Positions 36,678 to 46,410 of a DNA stretch of 64,000 nucleotides are shown here, piece after piece. The DNA comes from CBDDHT01 sp965227905. Its GTDB lineage: Bacteria > Pseudomonadota > Alphaproteobacteria > Rhizobiales > Methyloligellaceae. The position numbers were made by a program, and so were the translations under genes. Position 1 is the stretch's first letter; the number at the start of each line of letters is the position of its first letter. The DNA lies in the NCBI GenBank assembly GCA_965227905.1, contig OZ245780.1, positions 5,270,001 to 5,334,000 on the forward strand, given 5' to 3'. Under the pieces are notes generated by a model. The model was not told the DNA's origin and did no database searches. It saw only the letters and a list, made by a program, of their open reading frames with translations.

Positions 36678-37796
36678 ATGGAATACGCATCGGAAGCTGA
36701 ATTGCATCATCTATTCGAACCGCTTAATGCCGGTGGAATCACAACTCCCAATCGCGTCTGGATGGCACCGCTAACACGCAACAGGGCTCATGACGACGGT
36801 ACACCGCATGATCTTGCCATCACCTACTACGAGCAGCGTGCAAGTGCCGGTCTGATCATAACTGAGGCGACCCCGATCAGCCCAATGGGCGTGGGCTACA
36901 TCAGCACACCTGGGATCTACAGCGAAAAGCACATCGAGAGCTGGAAAAAGGTCACGAATGCGGTTCACGCTGCGGGGGGCCGCATCGTCTTGCAGCTCTG
37001 GCACGTCGGCCGGATCAGCCACACATCCCTGCTTCCAAATGATCAGGCACCCGTGGCGCCTTCGGCCATCCAGGCCAACGCAACGACGTTCATCGCCGAG
37101 GGTGTTGTCGATACCTCCGCACCAAGAGCATTGCGTGAGGACGAAATCCCAGCCCTGATCGATGACTTTCGGCAAGCAGCCCTCAAAGCTGTTGCGGCCG
37201 GCTTCGATGGTGTCGAAGTGCACGCTGCCAATGGCTATCTGCTTGACCAGTTTCTACATGTGAATGCAAACGACCGAACCGATGGCTATGGCGGGACACC
37301 AGAAAACCGTGCCCGGCTTACGTTGGAAATCACTCAGGCTATTGCCGATGCTATCGGGCCGGAAAAGGTCGGTGTCCGCCTTTCTCCAACCGGTACTTTC
37401 AACGACATGAAACTGGACGGTTCGGAATCAACCTTTGTGACGGTCGTCGAGAGCCTCAACCGGTTGGGCCTTGCCTATCTCCATATGGTGGAGAAATTCG
37501 GGGTCGACGAAGTCTCTGCAAGCGACCGCGCTTTCATCGACGACCTCAGAGAGCGTTGGACAGGGACATACGTTGCAAATGGTGATTTCAATGCCGTCAC
37601 TGCGGAAGATTGGATTGCTCAGGGCCGCGCCGATGCCGTCACTTTTGGCCGTCCCTTCATCGCAAACCCGGACCTGCCAGCACGATACCGCCGGGGCGCT
37701 GCCCTCAACGAACCCGATCCAGAGACCTTCTATGGAGGCGATCACCGCGGATACACCGACTACCCAGCCCTGGAGACGAACGTCCAGGCTGCTTAG
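36678..37796 (+). CDS. Old Yellow Enzyme family alkene reductase
   Basis: A 372-residue FMN-dependent ene-reductase (NemA/XenA/OPR type) that reduces activated C=C bonds or nitro-compounds with NAD(P)H. Features are LFEPLNAGGITTPNRVWMAP, the substrate loop QLWHVGRISHTSLL, VEVHAANGYLLDQFLHVNAN, and the phosphate-binding AVTFGRPFIANPDL. The ATG at 36678 fits the usual N-terminus; a Met 15 codons upstream is possible. It is 195 bases after the LysR gene and may be under its control. A hairpin follows the stop. Confidence 0.9.
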   Translation: MEYASEAELHHLFEPLNAGGITTPNRVWMAPLTRNRAHDDGTPHDLAITYYEQRASAGLIITEATPISPMGVGYISTPGIYSEKHIESWKKVTNAVHAAGGRIVLQLWHVGRISHTSLLPNDQAPVAPSAIQANATTFIAEGVVDTSAPRALREDEIPALIDDFRQAALKAVAAGFDGVEVHAANGYLLDQFLHVNANDRTDGYGGTPENRARLTLEITQAIADAIGPEKVGVRLSPTGTFNDMKLDGSESTFVTVVESLNRLGLAYLHMVEKFGVDEVSASDRAFIDDLRERWTGTYVANGDFNAVTAEDWIAQGRADAVTFGRPFIANPDLPARYRRGAALNEPDPETFYGGDHRGYTDYPALETNVQAA

Positions 37797-37822
37797 TTGC
37801 AACCCCGAGCGCTCAAACCATT

Positions 37823-37851
37823 CCACGTTCAGTTACGCAGACCGAACGTGG
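37823..37851. terminator. Hairpin between convergent genes (probable terminator)
   Basis: A perfect 8-bp stem, CCACGTTC / GAACGTGG, around a 13-base loop, between the convergent ends of the ene-reductase (37796) and mrpG (37874). No long T-run follows on either strand, so it is a weak intrinsic terminator at best, or an mRNA 3'-end stabiliser. Confidence 0.5.
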
Positions 37852-37873
37852 ATTGCGTGAGAACCGGTTTCCG

Positions 37874-38236
37874 TCACTCGGACCCATTGGGCGAAGCCAC
37901 AGCAGACTGCTCTTTCGACGCGCTTGCAAGCTCATCGATAACGTTGCCTTCCCACAACGGCACTCCGGTACGGTAGGCCGCTCGGCCAATCATGTGGGCA
38001 GCCACAGGGGCCGTAATCAATAGGAATACGATAGCCGCCACCGCCCGGGATACAATTCCAATCTCGCCGAAGTGGAGTGCTACGGCGACCAGGATCAGCC
38101 CGCAACCGAGCGTGCCGGCCTTTGTCGACGCATGCATACGAATAAGAATATCCGGAAGGCGAAGGATTCCCAGTGCGGCGATGACCGAGAACAGTCCGCC
38201 GCCAATCACGAGAAGAGCTGTCAGTCCTTCGATCAT
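37874..38236 (-). CDS. mrpG: Na+/H+ antiporter subunit G
   Basis: A 120-residue membrane protein with three predicted spans, including GLFSVIAALGILRLPDILIRMHAS, the family signature RLPD...RMHA of MrpG/MnhG, and VAAIVFLLITAPVAAHMIGRAAY. It is the last gene of the complete Mrp operon and follows mrpF after 2 bases. The Mrp complex exchanges cytoplasmic Na+ for protons, driven by the proton gradient, and supports sodium and alkali tolerance. Confidence 0.93.
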   Translation of the reverse strand: MIEGLTALLVIGGGLFSVIAALGILRLPDILIRMHASTKAGTLGCGLILVAVALHFGEIGIVSRAVAAIVFLLITAPVAAHMIGRAAYRTGVPLWEGNVIDELASASKEQSAVASPNGSE

Positions 38237-38238
38237 CT

Positions 38239-38559
38239 TCAGTTTTCTCCTCCCGCCTGTTCGTCGGCTTCGGCCCCATTTGCGTTGCGCCGTTCGACGA
38301 ATCGGGCAAGGGCGACCGTTGCCAGGAATGCAATCAGAGCCAGTGCGATTGCAACATCCAGGAAAGCCGACTTGCCGGATGAGATCGCAAAGAGACCGCT
38401 GAAGGCGACCGCGAGAAGTGTCACCATATCGAGTGCTACGACACGGTCGGGAAGACTCGGGCCAAGGACAAGCCGAATAAATGATATTGCCATAGCGAGC
38501 ATTATCAGCGCGAAACCGATATCGATGGCCAATTCGAGAAAAGAACCGTTCTCAATCAT
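38239..38559 (-). CDS. mrpF: Na+/H+ antiporter subunit F
   Basis: A 106-residue membrane protein with three spans. The conserved FIRLVLGPSLPDRVVALDMV stretch identifies MrpF/MnhF. The C-terminus is basic then acidic (ERRNANGAEADEQAGGEN). The start overlaps the stop of mrpE by 4 bases (ATGA), showing translational coupling in the antiporter operon. Confidence 0.93.
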   Translation of the reverse strand: MIENGSFLELAIDIGFALIMLAMAISFIRLVLGPSLPDRVVALDMVTLLAVAFSGLFAISSGKSAFLDVAIALALIAFLATVALARFVERRNANGAEADEQAGGEN

Positions 38560-39032
38560 CCGTTCATCGCCTCGATCACACGGCGCTCCATCCCTTGTTT
38601 GAGTTCACGGCGCAGATCGTCAGGGTCGTCCAGAAACATCGCGTGGACGTAGAGTGTCTTGCCATCAGGTGAGACGTCCAAACTCAAGGTTCCTGGTGTC
38701 AACGAGATCAAGTTCGTTACCGCCAGGATTTCTCCCTCGCCCTTTGCGTCCAGAGGCATGGCGATAATTCCAGGTCTACTCAATTGGGTCGGTGTCACCA
38801 CGTCCCATACGACCCGCGCACTGGAGACAATCAGTTCATAGACGAAGAACACCATGAGACTGATCATGCGTCCGAATCGCTCGAAATAGCTGGTCTCACC
38901 GAAGAGTGGTCGTGCAACCCAGAGTGACGCATAGCCAATGCAGAAACCGATCAGCAGACTTGTTGCCGTGAAGCTCCCTGTGACCGCGGCCCAACCGAGC
39001 GCAAGCCCGGCATTGACGAAAAGCAGGTTCAT
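38556..39032 (-). CDS. mrpE: Na+/H+ antiporter subunit E
   Basis: A 158-residue protein with N-terminal spans and a cytoplasmic C-terminal domain containing LISLTPGTLSLDVSPDGKTL, the MrpE/MnhE signature, then LYVHAMFLDDPDDLRRELK. Start and stop both overlap neighbours by 4 bases (mrpD before, mrpF after). It is needed for assembly of the antiporter complex. Confidence 0.93.
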   Translation of the reverse strand: MNLLFVNAGLALGWAAVTGSFTATSLLIGFCIGYASLWVARPLFGETSYFERFGRMISLMVFFVYELIVSSARVVWDVVTPTQLSRPGIIAMPLDAKGEGEILAVTNLISLTPGTLSLDVSPDGKTLYVHAMFLDDPDDLRRELKQGMERRVIEAMNG

Positions 39033-40534
39033 TGTTGGGTTCCCATGACTGCGCCGACATAGGCCGTCGGATCGAGGAGCTGTTCAGCCGAACGCTCTGC
39101 GAAAACAACGAAGGTCTCAGGATTGAGACCGATCGCGACTGTGAGCCCGGCAAGCACGATGATGGGGAGCATCAAGGCCGCTCGATCTCTCCCAGCAAGG
39201 GTCGCAAGCGCATTCGGATCCCCTTTCGGATGCGGCTTCCAGAAGACCTCGTTCCAGATTTTGGTCATGGAGTAGACCGTGAGTATGCCGACCAGCAAGG
39301 CGATGAACGCGATCGTATAAGCGCCGATATCCAGGCTAGCCTTGACCAGGAGAAACTTGGCCCAAAAGCCGGATAGTGGCGGAAAACCAGCCAGCGAAAA
39401 GGCCGGAACCAGAAACAATGCGGCAAGAAAGGGACTGGATTTGTAAAGCCCGCCGATGAAGGACAGCTCAAATGAGCCGGTCAGCCGCTGCACGACGCCG
39501 CTAATCAGAAAGAGGTTGGCTTTCACAATGATGTGGTGGACCAGATAGAAAACCGCACCAACCAGAGCCAATGGCGTATAGAGCGCCAGTCCAAGGATCA
39601 TGTAACCGATCTGACTGACGATATGGAACGAAAGGATCTTCCGAAACTCGTTCTGAGCTGCCGCGCCAAGCACGCCTGTCACCATGGTCAGGAGGGCAAT
39701 CCCAAGCAGGAGTCCATGCGTGAATGCGGTGTCATGCGTAAAGACCAGCGTAAACATGCGAATGAGTGCGTAAACGCCGACCTTTGTCAGCAGCCCCGCA
39801 AACACGGCCGATACCGCGACGGGCGGCGTGTGATACGAAGCGGGCAGCCAGAAGAATAGCGGAAATGCGGCCGCCTTGATGCCGAAGGCAACCATGAAGA
39901 AGACAGCAATCGTCGTGACAAGCCCCTGGTTCTCGACCTTTCCGATGGCCTGACTCAGGTCGGCAAAATTCAGCGTACCGGTCAGACCGTAAAGCAGCCC
40001 GATTCCTGCAAGGAACAGAACGGTCGAAACCAGATTGAGCGCCACATACTTTATGCCGCCATCGAGCTGCGCCTTGTTGCCGCCGATGACCAGTAGCCCG
40101 AATGATGCGATGAGCATCACTTCGAACCAGACGTAGAGATTGAAAAGGTCGCCGGTCACGAAGGCGCCGCACACGCCCGCCAGCAAGACCTGGAAGAGCG
40201 CGTGATAACCGAGACCTTCTCGTCGTCTATCGATATCCGCAAGAGCGTAGACGGCGACCGCGACACCGATAACGGCGGTGATGGCCACCATGATCGCGCT
40301 GAGAAGGTCGGCAACAAGCGTAATGCCAAATGGTGCGGGCCATCCTCCCATCTGCGCGGCCACGACACCGTCCTGCCATACCTGATTGACAAGCAGGATC
40401 GAGACAGCCAGCAGGAGGACGCAACCTGCAATGCTCAGCCAACGAGCCCTGGCTCCGATACTGCCGGCCAGAAAGACGAGAACCGCAGTCATGATGGGAA
40501 TCATGATCGGGAGTGCAAGAAGCCAACTCGTCAT
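39029..40534 (-). CDS. mrpD: Na+/H+ antiporter subunit D
   Basis: A 501-residue membrane protein with about 14 spans, homologous to the proton-pumping NuoM/NuoN subunits of complex I. Recognisable stretches are FNLYVWFEVMLIASFGLLV with the channel-lining Glu, FFWLPASYHTPPVAVSAVFA, and FHIVSQIGYMILGLALY. Together with MrpA it forms the ion path of the antiporter. Its start overlaps the stop of mrpC by 4 bases. Confidence 0.95.
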   Translation of the reverse strand: MTSWLLALPIMIPIMTAVLVFLAGSIGARARWLSIAGCVLLLAVSILLVNQVWQDGVVAAQMGGWPAPFGITLVADLLSAIMVAITAVIGVAVAVYALADIDRRREGLGYHALFQVLLAGVCGAFVTGDLFNLYVWFEVMLIASFGLLVIGGNKAQLDGGIKYVALNLVSTVLFLAGIGLLYGLTGTLNFADLSQAIGKVENQGLVTTIAVFFMVAFGIKAAAFPLFFWLPASYHTPPVAVSAVFAGLLTKVGVYALIRMFTLVFTHDTAFTHGLLLGIALLTMVTGVLGAAAQNEFRKILSFHIVSQIGYMILGLALYTPLALVGAVFYLVHHIIVKANLFLISGVVQRLTGSFELSFIGGLYKSSPFLAALFLVPAFSLAGFPPLSGFWAKFLLVKASLDIGAYTIAFIALLVGILTVYSMTKIWNEVFWKPHPKGDPNALATLAGRDRAALMLPIIVLAGLTVAIGLNPETFVVFAERSAEQLLDPTAYVGAVMGTQQ

Positions 40535-40929
40535 GATTTCATGTCCGATGCCGGCTGTGCCCGGCCGCTCAATTCTGTCTCAACCGGCTCGGCATATCGC
40601 ATGGCGCTGCTATCGAGGGTTCTGAACTCCTGATATGCGCGGAAGACAAGTGAGAGTGCGAAAGCCAGCAGGCCGAAACCGATCACGATTGCCGTCAGGA
40701 TGAGTGCCTGGGGCAGAGCGTTGGCGAAGGTCTCTGGAGGAGCCTTTAGACCCTCGGGCACGAGGGGTGGCACAGCGCGCGTCAGCCGGCCCGATGCGAA
40801 GATGACCAGATTGGCCGCGTTGCTCAGCAGCACGAGGCCGAAGACGAACTTGAGAACATTGCGACCAAGCATGAGATAGACGGCGGACGCGACGAGAATA
40901 CCGATAACGATGGCGAGAGTAGGCTCCAT
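40531..40929 (-). CDS. mrpC: Na+/H+ antiporter subunit C
   Basis: A 132-residue membrane protein with three spans, homologous to NuoK. It shows AVYLMLGRNVLKFVFGLVLLSNAANLVIF and LPQALILTAIVIGFGLLAFA, the two conserved helices of MrpC/MnhC. The C-terminal 35 residues form a hydrophilic tail. It starts 3 bases after mrpB and overlaps mrpD. Confidence 0.93.
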   Translation of the reverse strand: MEPTLAIVIGILVASAVYLMLGRNVLKFVFGLVLLSNAANLVIFASGRLTRAVPPLVPEGLKAPPETFANALPQALILTAIVIGFGLLAFALSLVFRAYQEFRTLDSSAMRYAEPVETELSGRAQPASDMKS

Positions 40930-40932
40930 GAC

Positions 40933-41352
40933 TCAGGCCTCCTCCTCTAATGCCAGCGCCAGTGTCAGGACGGATCCGACAACGACGAGATAGACTCCGA
41001 TGTCGAAGACCAGAACCGTGCTTATGGGCAGGCCCTTGCTTCCTTCGTCACCGCCGATGAAGAGCCACTGACCGGTGAACAACGGGTCACCCGCAAAGGC
41101 CGACACCAGGCCTGCCAGGCCTGCTATCCCCAGCCCGGCCATGGCGATCGTGCGAGGGTCGAACCGAAGGGCTTTGCGCGTCGCTTGAGTGCCGTGGGCA
41201 ATGGCATAGAGCGCAAATCCAATTGCTGCACTCAGTCCGCCGATAAAACCGCCACCAGGCTCGTTATGGCCACGCAGCAGCATGTAGACTGAGAACATCA
41301 GCATCAGTGCGACCAGAAATCGCGTTGCGGCATTGAGTATGAGTGAGTTCAT
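40933..41352 (-). CDS. mrpB: Na+/H+ antiporter subunit B
   Basis: A 139-residue membrane protein with four spans. The conserved stretch is [20 protein letters not shown], the MrpB/MnhB signature, then the final [21 protein letters not shown]. The start overlaps the stop of mrpA by 4 bases. It belongs to the ion-conducting MrpA-B-C-D core. Confidence 0.94.
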   Translation of the reverse strand: MNSLILNAATRFLVALMLMFSVYMLLRGHNEPGGGFIGGLSAAIGFALYAIAHGTQATRKALRFDPRTIAMAGLGIAGLAGLVSAFAGDPLFTGQWLFIGGDEGSKGLPISTVLVFDIGVYLVVVGSVLTLALALEEEA

Positions 41353-43649
41353 TGAGGACGCTTTCGGACGGCGCCCCGGATCAGAGCGAAGGCGGCAAAG
41401 GCGGCAACAGCGACGACGGCGACTTCACCGAACGTATCCAAGGCGCGAAAGTCGACGAGAATAACATTGACGATGTTGCGGCCGTACGCGTCGGGAACAC
41501 TGCTTCTTTCGAAAAAGGCGGTCAGGGACCGATTCATCGGGCTGTCGATGACCGCCAACAGGACCAGTGAAACGACGGCACCAACTGCGAGCGCGAGACC
41601 GGCATCCCCAGCGCGGAAACGCTTTTCTGTTGTGATGTCGAGGGACGGCAGGCGCAGCATGATCACCCCGACCAGGACCACCACGAGTGTCTCCACGAAC
41701 AATTGGGTAATCGCAACGTCCGGCGCACCGAACATGACGAAGAGCAAGGCCACGCCGACACCGACCACACCGAGCGCGCAAATCGATGTGAGCCTGGAGC
41801 GGGCGATCACAACCATGACCGAGGCCGCCGAGATCAGAATCACGGATGCCCATTCCTTGACAAGAAGCTGAGGCCAGTGTGACGGCAGCCTGATGGCATC
41901 GGACACGACAAGCGTTACCCCGATCGCAAGCGCGAAGGTGGCAAATACGACAAACATATAGCGATGCAGAATCCCGCTTTGCAAAAAGCGCGTCTGAATA
42001 TTCGCCAGCGCCTTGAGCCCATCGAGAAGCCGGTCCCATAATGCATCGCCAGTCGTCGGCAGTCGTGCCTCCAGTCTGATCAATAGCCGCCGCAACGGTA
42101 GATGCACGGTGTAAATGATCAATCCCAGAACGAAGGTTAGAATGCTCAGCATGAGCGGGACATTGATGCCATGCCACAGCTTCAATTTGACGACCTCTGG
42201 ACGCCCAAGGATCGAGGTAACGGTTGGCTGCACAATGCTATCGGCGATGAGCGATGGCGCCAGACCGAACGTCAGACCAAGGCTCGCAAGCAGCAATGGC
42301 CCGATCAACATGGCAATCGGTGCTTCGCGTGGAATCTTTGGAGTGGCGCTTAACGATCCAAAGAATGGGCGCAACGCGACGATACCGGCGACCGCCACCA
42401 TGAGAGCGTTCGCAAGAACAGCAACGCCGGCAACGAACACAGGTTCCGAGGCGATGGCAAGGGCGCCTTCGTATTTCAACTCCTTGCCGATAAAGCCAAG
42501 AAATGGTGGAAAACCAGCCATGGATAAGGCAGCCGCAGCGGCGACCAAGGCGGTAACGGGCATCGCCCGTGACAACCCGCTAAGTGCCCCGACTTCCCGT
42601 GTCCCGGCGCTGTAGTCCACAATTCCGATGATTAGAAACAACGCCGCTTTGTAGAACGAATGGACGATAAGAAACGTCACAGCTGCGGCTACGGCCACCG
42701 TCGCTTCTGCGCCGAGGAACATGGTCAGCGTGCCGAGCGCCATAACCGTCGTGTAGGCCAGCGACTTCTTGAGATCCGTTTGTCGAATGGCCATTACCGA
42801 TGCGGTTATGGCCGTCACTGCACCGAAAACTGTCAGCGTCCAAATCCATACATCCGTGCCGCTCAACGCCGGATGCATTCGCGCCAGGAGATAGATGCCG
42901 GCCTTCACCATGGTCGCCGAATGCAGATAGGCGCTGACGGGTGTCGGTGCGGCCATTGCATTGGGAAGCCAGAAATGAAAAGGGAACTGCGCCGACTTGG
43001 TGAAAGCGCCGAGAAGCACGAGAATGAGGATGGGCAGGTACAGTGAGTGCGCCCGGATTTCATCGCCTTTGGTCAGGATCTCCGAAAGCTCATAGCTCCC
43101 AGCAACTGCACCCAGAAGGATCAAGCCAGCCAACAAAGCCAGGCCGCCCGCGCCCGTAAGGAGGAGCGCCTGGAGAGCCGAACGGCGGGCATCGGCCGAG
43201 GCGTGATTGAAGCCGATCAAAAGGTAGGAGGCGACCGTGGTCAGCTCCCAAAACACAAAGAGCGTGACGATGTTATCGGCAAGCACAAGACCGAGCATCG
43301 CCACCATGAAGAGCAGCAGATACAGCGTGAATCGTGCCAGATGCGGATGATCGGCCAGATATTTCTGAGAATACAGCGCAACAAGTGTACCGATGCCGCT
43401 GATCAGAAGAGCGAATGTAAGGCTTAGACCATCGACTAGGAACGAGAACTGCACCGCCAGGCTTGGCACCCAATCGCCGGCAATCCGAATGGTTTCGCCG
43501 GACGCAATTGCCGGGAGCCAGAAGGCGAGAGCAATCGTGACGGCGAGCGGCGGCAGAACGGAAATGAGTCCGAGACTCATCCTCGGGACGCCGTTCAGCG
43601 AACCGCCATCAGGTGGCTCGCGATCGGCACGTACAACAGGACTATCCAT
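41349..43649 (-). CDS. mrpA: Na+/H+ antiporter subunit A
   Basis: A 766-residue membrane protein with about 20 spans, the largest Mrp subunit. The N-terminal part is NuoL-like ([19 protein letters not shown] with the conserved Glu; [39 protein letters not shown]). The C-terminal part carries the MbhD/MbhE-like segments ([39 protein letters not shown]). It heads the complete A-G operon on the minus strand; the 271 bases upstream (43650-43920) hold no gene and should include the promoter. Confidence 0.95.
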   Translation of the reverse strand: MDSPVVRADREPPDGGSLNGVPRMSLGLISVLPPLAVTIALAFWLPAIASGETIRIAGDWVPSLAVQFSFLVDGLSLTFALLISGIGTLVALYSQKYLADHPHLARFTLYLLLFMVAMLGLVLADNIVTLFVFWELTTVASYLLIGFNHASADARRSALQALLLTGAGGLALLAGLILLGAVAGSYELSEILTKGDEIRAHSLYLPILILVLLGAFTKSAQFPFHFWLPNAMAAPTPVSAYLHSATMVKAGIYLLARMHPALSGTDVWIWTLTVFGAVTAITASVMAIRQTDLKKSLAYTTVMALGTLTMFLGAEATVAVAAAVTFLIVHSFYKAALFLIIGIVDYSAGTREVGALSGLSRAMPVTALVAAAAALSMAGFPPFLGFIGKELKYEGALAIASEPVFVAGVAVLANALMVAVAGIVALRPFFGSLSATPKIPREAPIAMLIGPLLLASLGLTFGLAPSLIADSIVQPTVTSILGRPEVVKLKLWHGINVPLMLSILTFVLGLIIYTVHLPLRRLLIRLEARLPTTGDALWDRLLDGLKALANIQTRFLQSGILHRYMFVVFATFALAIGVTLVVSDAIRLPSHWPQLLVKEWASVILISAASVMVVIARSRLTSICALGVVGVGVALLFVMFGAPDVAITQLFVETLVVVLVGVIMLRLPSLDITTEKRFRAGDAGLALAVGAVVSLVLLAVIDSPMNRSLTAFFERSSVPDAYGRNIVNVILVDFRALDTFGEVAVVAVAAFAAFALIRGAVRKRPQ

Positions 43650-43920
43650 TCTGCTTTTTAGATCCTCGGCCCATCCGGTCGTGCATGGGGAAGTAGAGAG
43701 GGAGTGTTTGTCGAGCGACGATTAGCCAAACCCTGGGGAAGCGGCCCCGCCCGATTGCGGAGCCGCCATAAGAGATGTCAGACGAGCGAATTGTGGACGC
43801 TCGGGCGAAGACGAGTTGTTCTAACAACTGTGGAACTGCATACGGTCAAATTCGTCGAATTAGGAAACTCTGTGACAGGCCTCCTCGGATCGTTGCGCTT
43901 TGGTTATGCCTCTCTCTCGA

Positions 43921-44139
43921 TCAGGCATGTATCGAACCGGGATGGGATACGGCTCGGCCGGATTCGCGAAGGCCAGCCAACGACCATTCCGCCAACTCAT
44001 CCTTAACCACCAGCTTTGTCCGTTTGAGCTTCTGCACAACGAGTGTGTCGGGTAGCGGACGCTTCATCTCAGCCGCCAATGCTGCTTCGAGATCGCGGTG
44101 CTTCGTCATCAGTGATTCAAATCGACTGTGATGTGTCAT
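43921..44139 (-). CDS. DUF465 / YdcH-like small protein
   Basis: A 72-residue cytoplasmic protein starting at the ATG at 44139 behind AGGAGA. The stretch MTKHRDLEAALAAEMKRPLPD followed by LVVQKLKRTKLVVKDEL is the DUF465 pattern (a short helical hairpin of unknown function). The frame can be read further upstream to 44199, but this would overlap the coiled-coil gene. It is on the same strand as the coiled-coil protein and may be cotranscribed with it. Confidence 0.8.
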   Translation of the reverse strand: MTHHSRFESLMTKHRDLEAALAAEMKRPLPDTLVVQKLKRTKLVVKDELAEWSLAGLRESGRAVSHPGSIHA

Positions 44140-44182
44140 GCACTCTCTCCTAGTTCCTGCTTTCCTACTCAAACGAAGCGGA

Positions 44183-44983
44183 TCACCCGTTCGCGACAAG
44201 TTTCACTTCACTGGGACGACTACCAAGTGCTGAGAGACGCTTCGATAGCGTGCCGCGATCCGCGACCGGTTGGCCCCTGACTTCTGCAAGCACTGCCGCG
44301 ACATTGCTGTCCCCGTCCATCGGACTGGAGTGCATGACCCCTGCCTTCAGTTTCAATGCTTCAGTCTCGGCTCTGACCCTTGAGGTTTCCTGATTCATCG
44401 CCTGAAGAGCCACGCTGAGCGAAGAGAGCGACGTCGAAAGACCCGCCGCTTCCCGCGCCCTGCGATCCTGTTCGCGTGCGCGCTCCTGCTGCAAACGTGC
44501 CATGTCGACCTCGCGCCGCGCCGTCTTCAAATCCGAGTGGGTACTGCGGATCTTGCCGGCAAGTTCCTCGAACGCCGACCGCAATTCAGAACGCCACGCT
44601 TCGACCTGCTGGTCCTCCAGCTCTTCGCGCTCGATCTCAGGCTTCATCCGTTCGAGCTCGCCTATGATTTTGCCGAGACTCGCTTCCATTTCTGCAGATT
44701 TTGACGGATCCGTTTCGGAATTCAGCTTGGATTCAAGCAGCTGCGCGGCCTGCAAATACTCATCATAGTTCTTCTTCAGAGCCTGCGTTTCCTGATGTTC
44801 CCGCTTCAATTCCGCTTCTGCTTCAACCAATCGATTGCCTATCCGGTTGAGCTCGGATTCCATCGTTGCAATCTGTGCCTGGCTCGCTGCCGCCGGATCG
44901 AATTTCACGACCGCGGTAGCAAACTCGTCCAAGACTTCTCCTGCCTTGCTCATTCCGTAGTGCTTGAGAAAACGCCAGACCAC
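44183..44983 (-). CDS. Hypothetical coiled-coil protein
   Basis: A 266-residue protein of mostly heptad-patterned, charged helices from about residue 35 to 215, without signal peptide or membrane span. It starts with GTG at 44983 behind AAGGAGA. The N-terminus (MVWRFLKHYGMSKAGEVLDE) might be an amphipathic membrane contact. The overall plan recalls PspA/IM30-like stress proteins, but I see no definite family motif. It lies between the universal stress protein and the DUF465 gene, all on the minus strand, which hints at a stress role. Confidence 0.65.
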   Translation of the reverse strand: MVWRFLKHYGMSKAGEVLDEFATAVVKFDPAAASQAQIATMESELNRIGNRLVEAEAELKREHQETQALKKNYDEYLQAAQLLESKLNSETDPSKSAEMEASLGKIIGELERMKPEIEREELEDQQVEAWRSELRSAFEELAGKIRSTHSDLKTARREVDMARLQQERAREQDRRAREAAGLSTSLSSLSVALQAMNQETSRVRAETEALKLKAGVMHSSPMDGDSNVAAVLAEVRGQPVADRGTLSKRLSALGSRPSEVKLVANG

Positions 44984-45121
44984 GTGATGTCTCCTTTCAT
45001 AAAAACCAGCTTATCGCCAACTGATATGGGCGCACGCCAGAAATAGTTCAAAACACCCAAATAAAATACTTTGATAGAAAAACACTATCGCTCAGTTCGC
45101 ACATACATCCCTGCGTCCCCT

Positions 45122-46120
45122 CTATTGCCTTAGGTGCGTGTCGACGTCGACGGGAGCGCGCCCGTTTAGCTGAACCGGCGACTCGAAACCGGGCGGTTTA
45201 GCCGCCAGCACAGCGCAATCGACCGTGTTCAGAATTCCTTCTGCCGTGTTACCAATAATAAGGCCCTGGATGCCCGTTCGACCGACGGTGCCCATCACGA
45301 TCAATCCGACCTGCTGCTCTTTCGCAAGATTTGGAATCACCTCGAGTGCAGGACCTTTGACCAAATGCACATAGCGTGTTGTCTCGTCATTCGGATACGG
45401 CGCCAGTAGCGTATTCAGATTTGCTTCGGTCTGACGGCGCTGATCATCGATGAGAAGACTGATCTCGTCCTTCGCGACGCGTGCAAAGCCGGAATGACGC
45501 AAGGTCTCTTCCTCTTCCAGCCCCCAGGCCGTCACGACATGCAACTCGCTATTGTCCATCGCCGAAAGCGACGTCGCCAAGTCCATAATGAGTGTGTTGA
45601 GCTTGGTTTTCTGCTCGTCCGCATTATTGGGATCAACGGCCGCGAGAATCCTGCCGTATTTTCTCTGTTGGCTCGTCTTGATTATCCAGACCGGACATGG
45701 GCATTTCCGAACCAAATGCATGTCCTCGCTGCCCAACGCCGGGGACCCGTTTTTCTCAATGGTGACGGCACCTTTAATCACCAGATCGTGGTCGTCTCTA
45801 AGAACTTTGGTGATGATCTCAACGAATGGGATGCCTTGCAAAACGCGTTCGTTGGTCTCAATGCCCTGCGCTCTGATTGGCGCGGCAGCCTCGGCGAGGC
45901 GCGATCGATGAAACTCGACCACTTCATACTCGACATCCTGGGCCCGGGTTCCTGGGAGCGCACCAAACAGGCGCGTCAGCTCCCCAGGTGCGGCATCAAT
46001 CACATCGACGACCGAGATGCTCGCGTCATTCGTTTTGGCCAGCCAGAGCGCGCGGTCAATCGACTCTTCATGGACATGCACACTGTCACAAACCAGCAGA
46101 ATGTTTTTGAACCGTTTCAT
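45122..46120 (-). CDS. Tandem universal stress protein
   Basis: A 332-residue protein with two Usp domains. The N-terminal one (FKNILLVCDSVHVHEESIDRA to about 150) has a degenerate nucleotide site. The C-terminal one (YGRILAAVDPNN to about 310) ends in GLIVMGTVGRTGIQGLIIGN, followed by TAEGIL, the ATP-binding G-x2-G-x9-G-type motif. Usp proteins respond to starvation, oxygen limitation or ion stress. It is divergent from the orphan F0 pair with an AT-rich region between, so both may share signals. Confidence 0.9.
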   Translation of the reverse strand: MKRFKNILLVCDSVHVHEESIDRALWLAKTNDASISVVDVIDAAPGELTRLFGALPGTRAQDVEYEVVEFHRSRLAEAAAPIRAQGIETNERVLQGIPFVEIITKVLRDDHDLVIKGAVTIEKNGSPALGSEDMHLVRKCPCPVWIIKTSQQRKYGRILAAVDPNNADEQKTKLNTLIMDLATSLSAMDNSELHVVTAWGLEEEETLRHSGFARVAKDEISLLIDDQRRQTEANLNTLLAPYPNDETTRYVHLVKGPALEVIPNLAKEQQVGLIVMGTVGRTGIQGLIIGNTAEGILNTVDCAVLAAKPPGFESPVQLNGRAPVDVDTHLRQ

Positions 46121-46410
46121 TGAGTCCTTCAGTCACTTACCGATGATGCCTGGCGTCACCGCGACAACCGGTCTCTTGACATCTGGGGGACGACAACCGA
46201 TCGATCAAATAGGCTTTATACTCATTATCAATAGTTTTTAACTATGGTGGTGAAAATTCGATAGAGTGCTATTTCTTTAGGCAATACGTGGCGTAATGCC
46301 GCAATAGTTGATAGTAATTTTCAATTAAAATTGTTATTGCAATCATTCAGATCTAGTAGCAATTCAGGGCCAACAAGGCGAATGAACGCCCGGAGGCCCT
46401 TGGTCAGCGC
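46121..46410. promoter_or_regulatory. AT-rich divergent regulatory region between usp and atpB2
   Basis: A 290-base gap, clearly richer in A and T than its surroundings (46200-46345). It contains a near-palindrome CAATTAAAATTG (46322-46333) and a sequence ATCAATAGTTTTT near 46226 that partly fits an IHF site. I cannot name a definite promoter. No gene was found. Because usp and the F0 genes diverge here, it should hold promoters for both. Confidence 0.5.

Noticed and set aside
44183..44983. PspA/IM30 identity for the coiled-coil protein
   Set aside because: The helical layout is similar, but the specific N-terminal amphipathic helix and conserved PspA motifs were not recognised.
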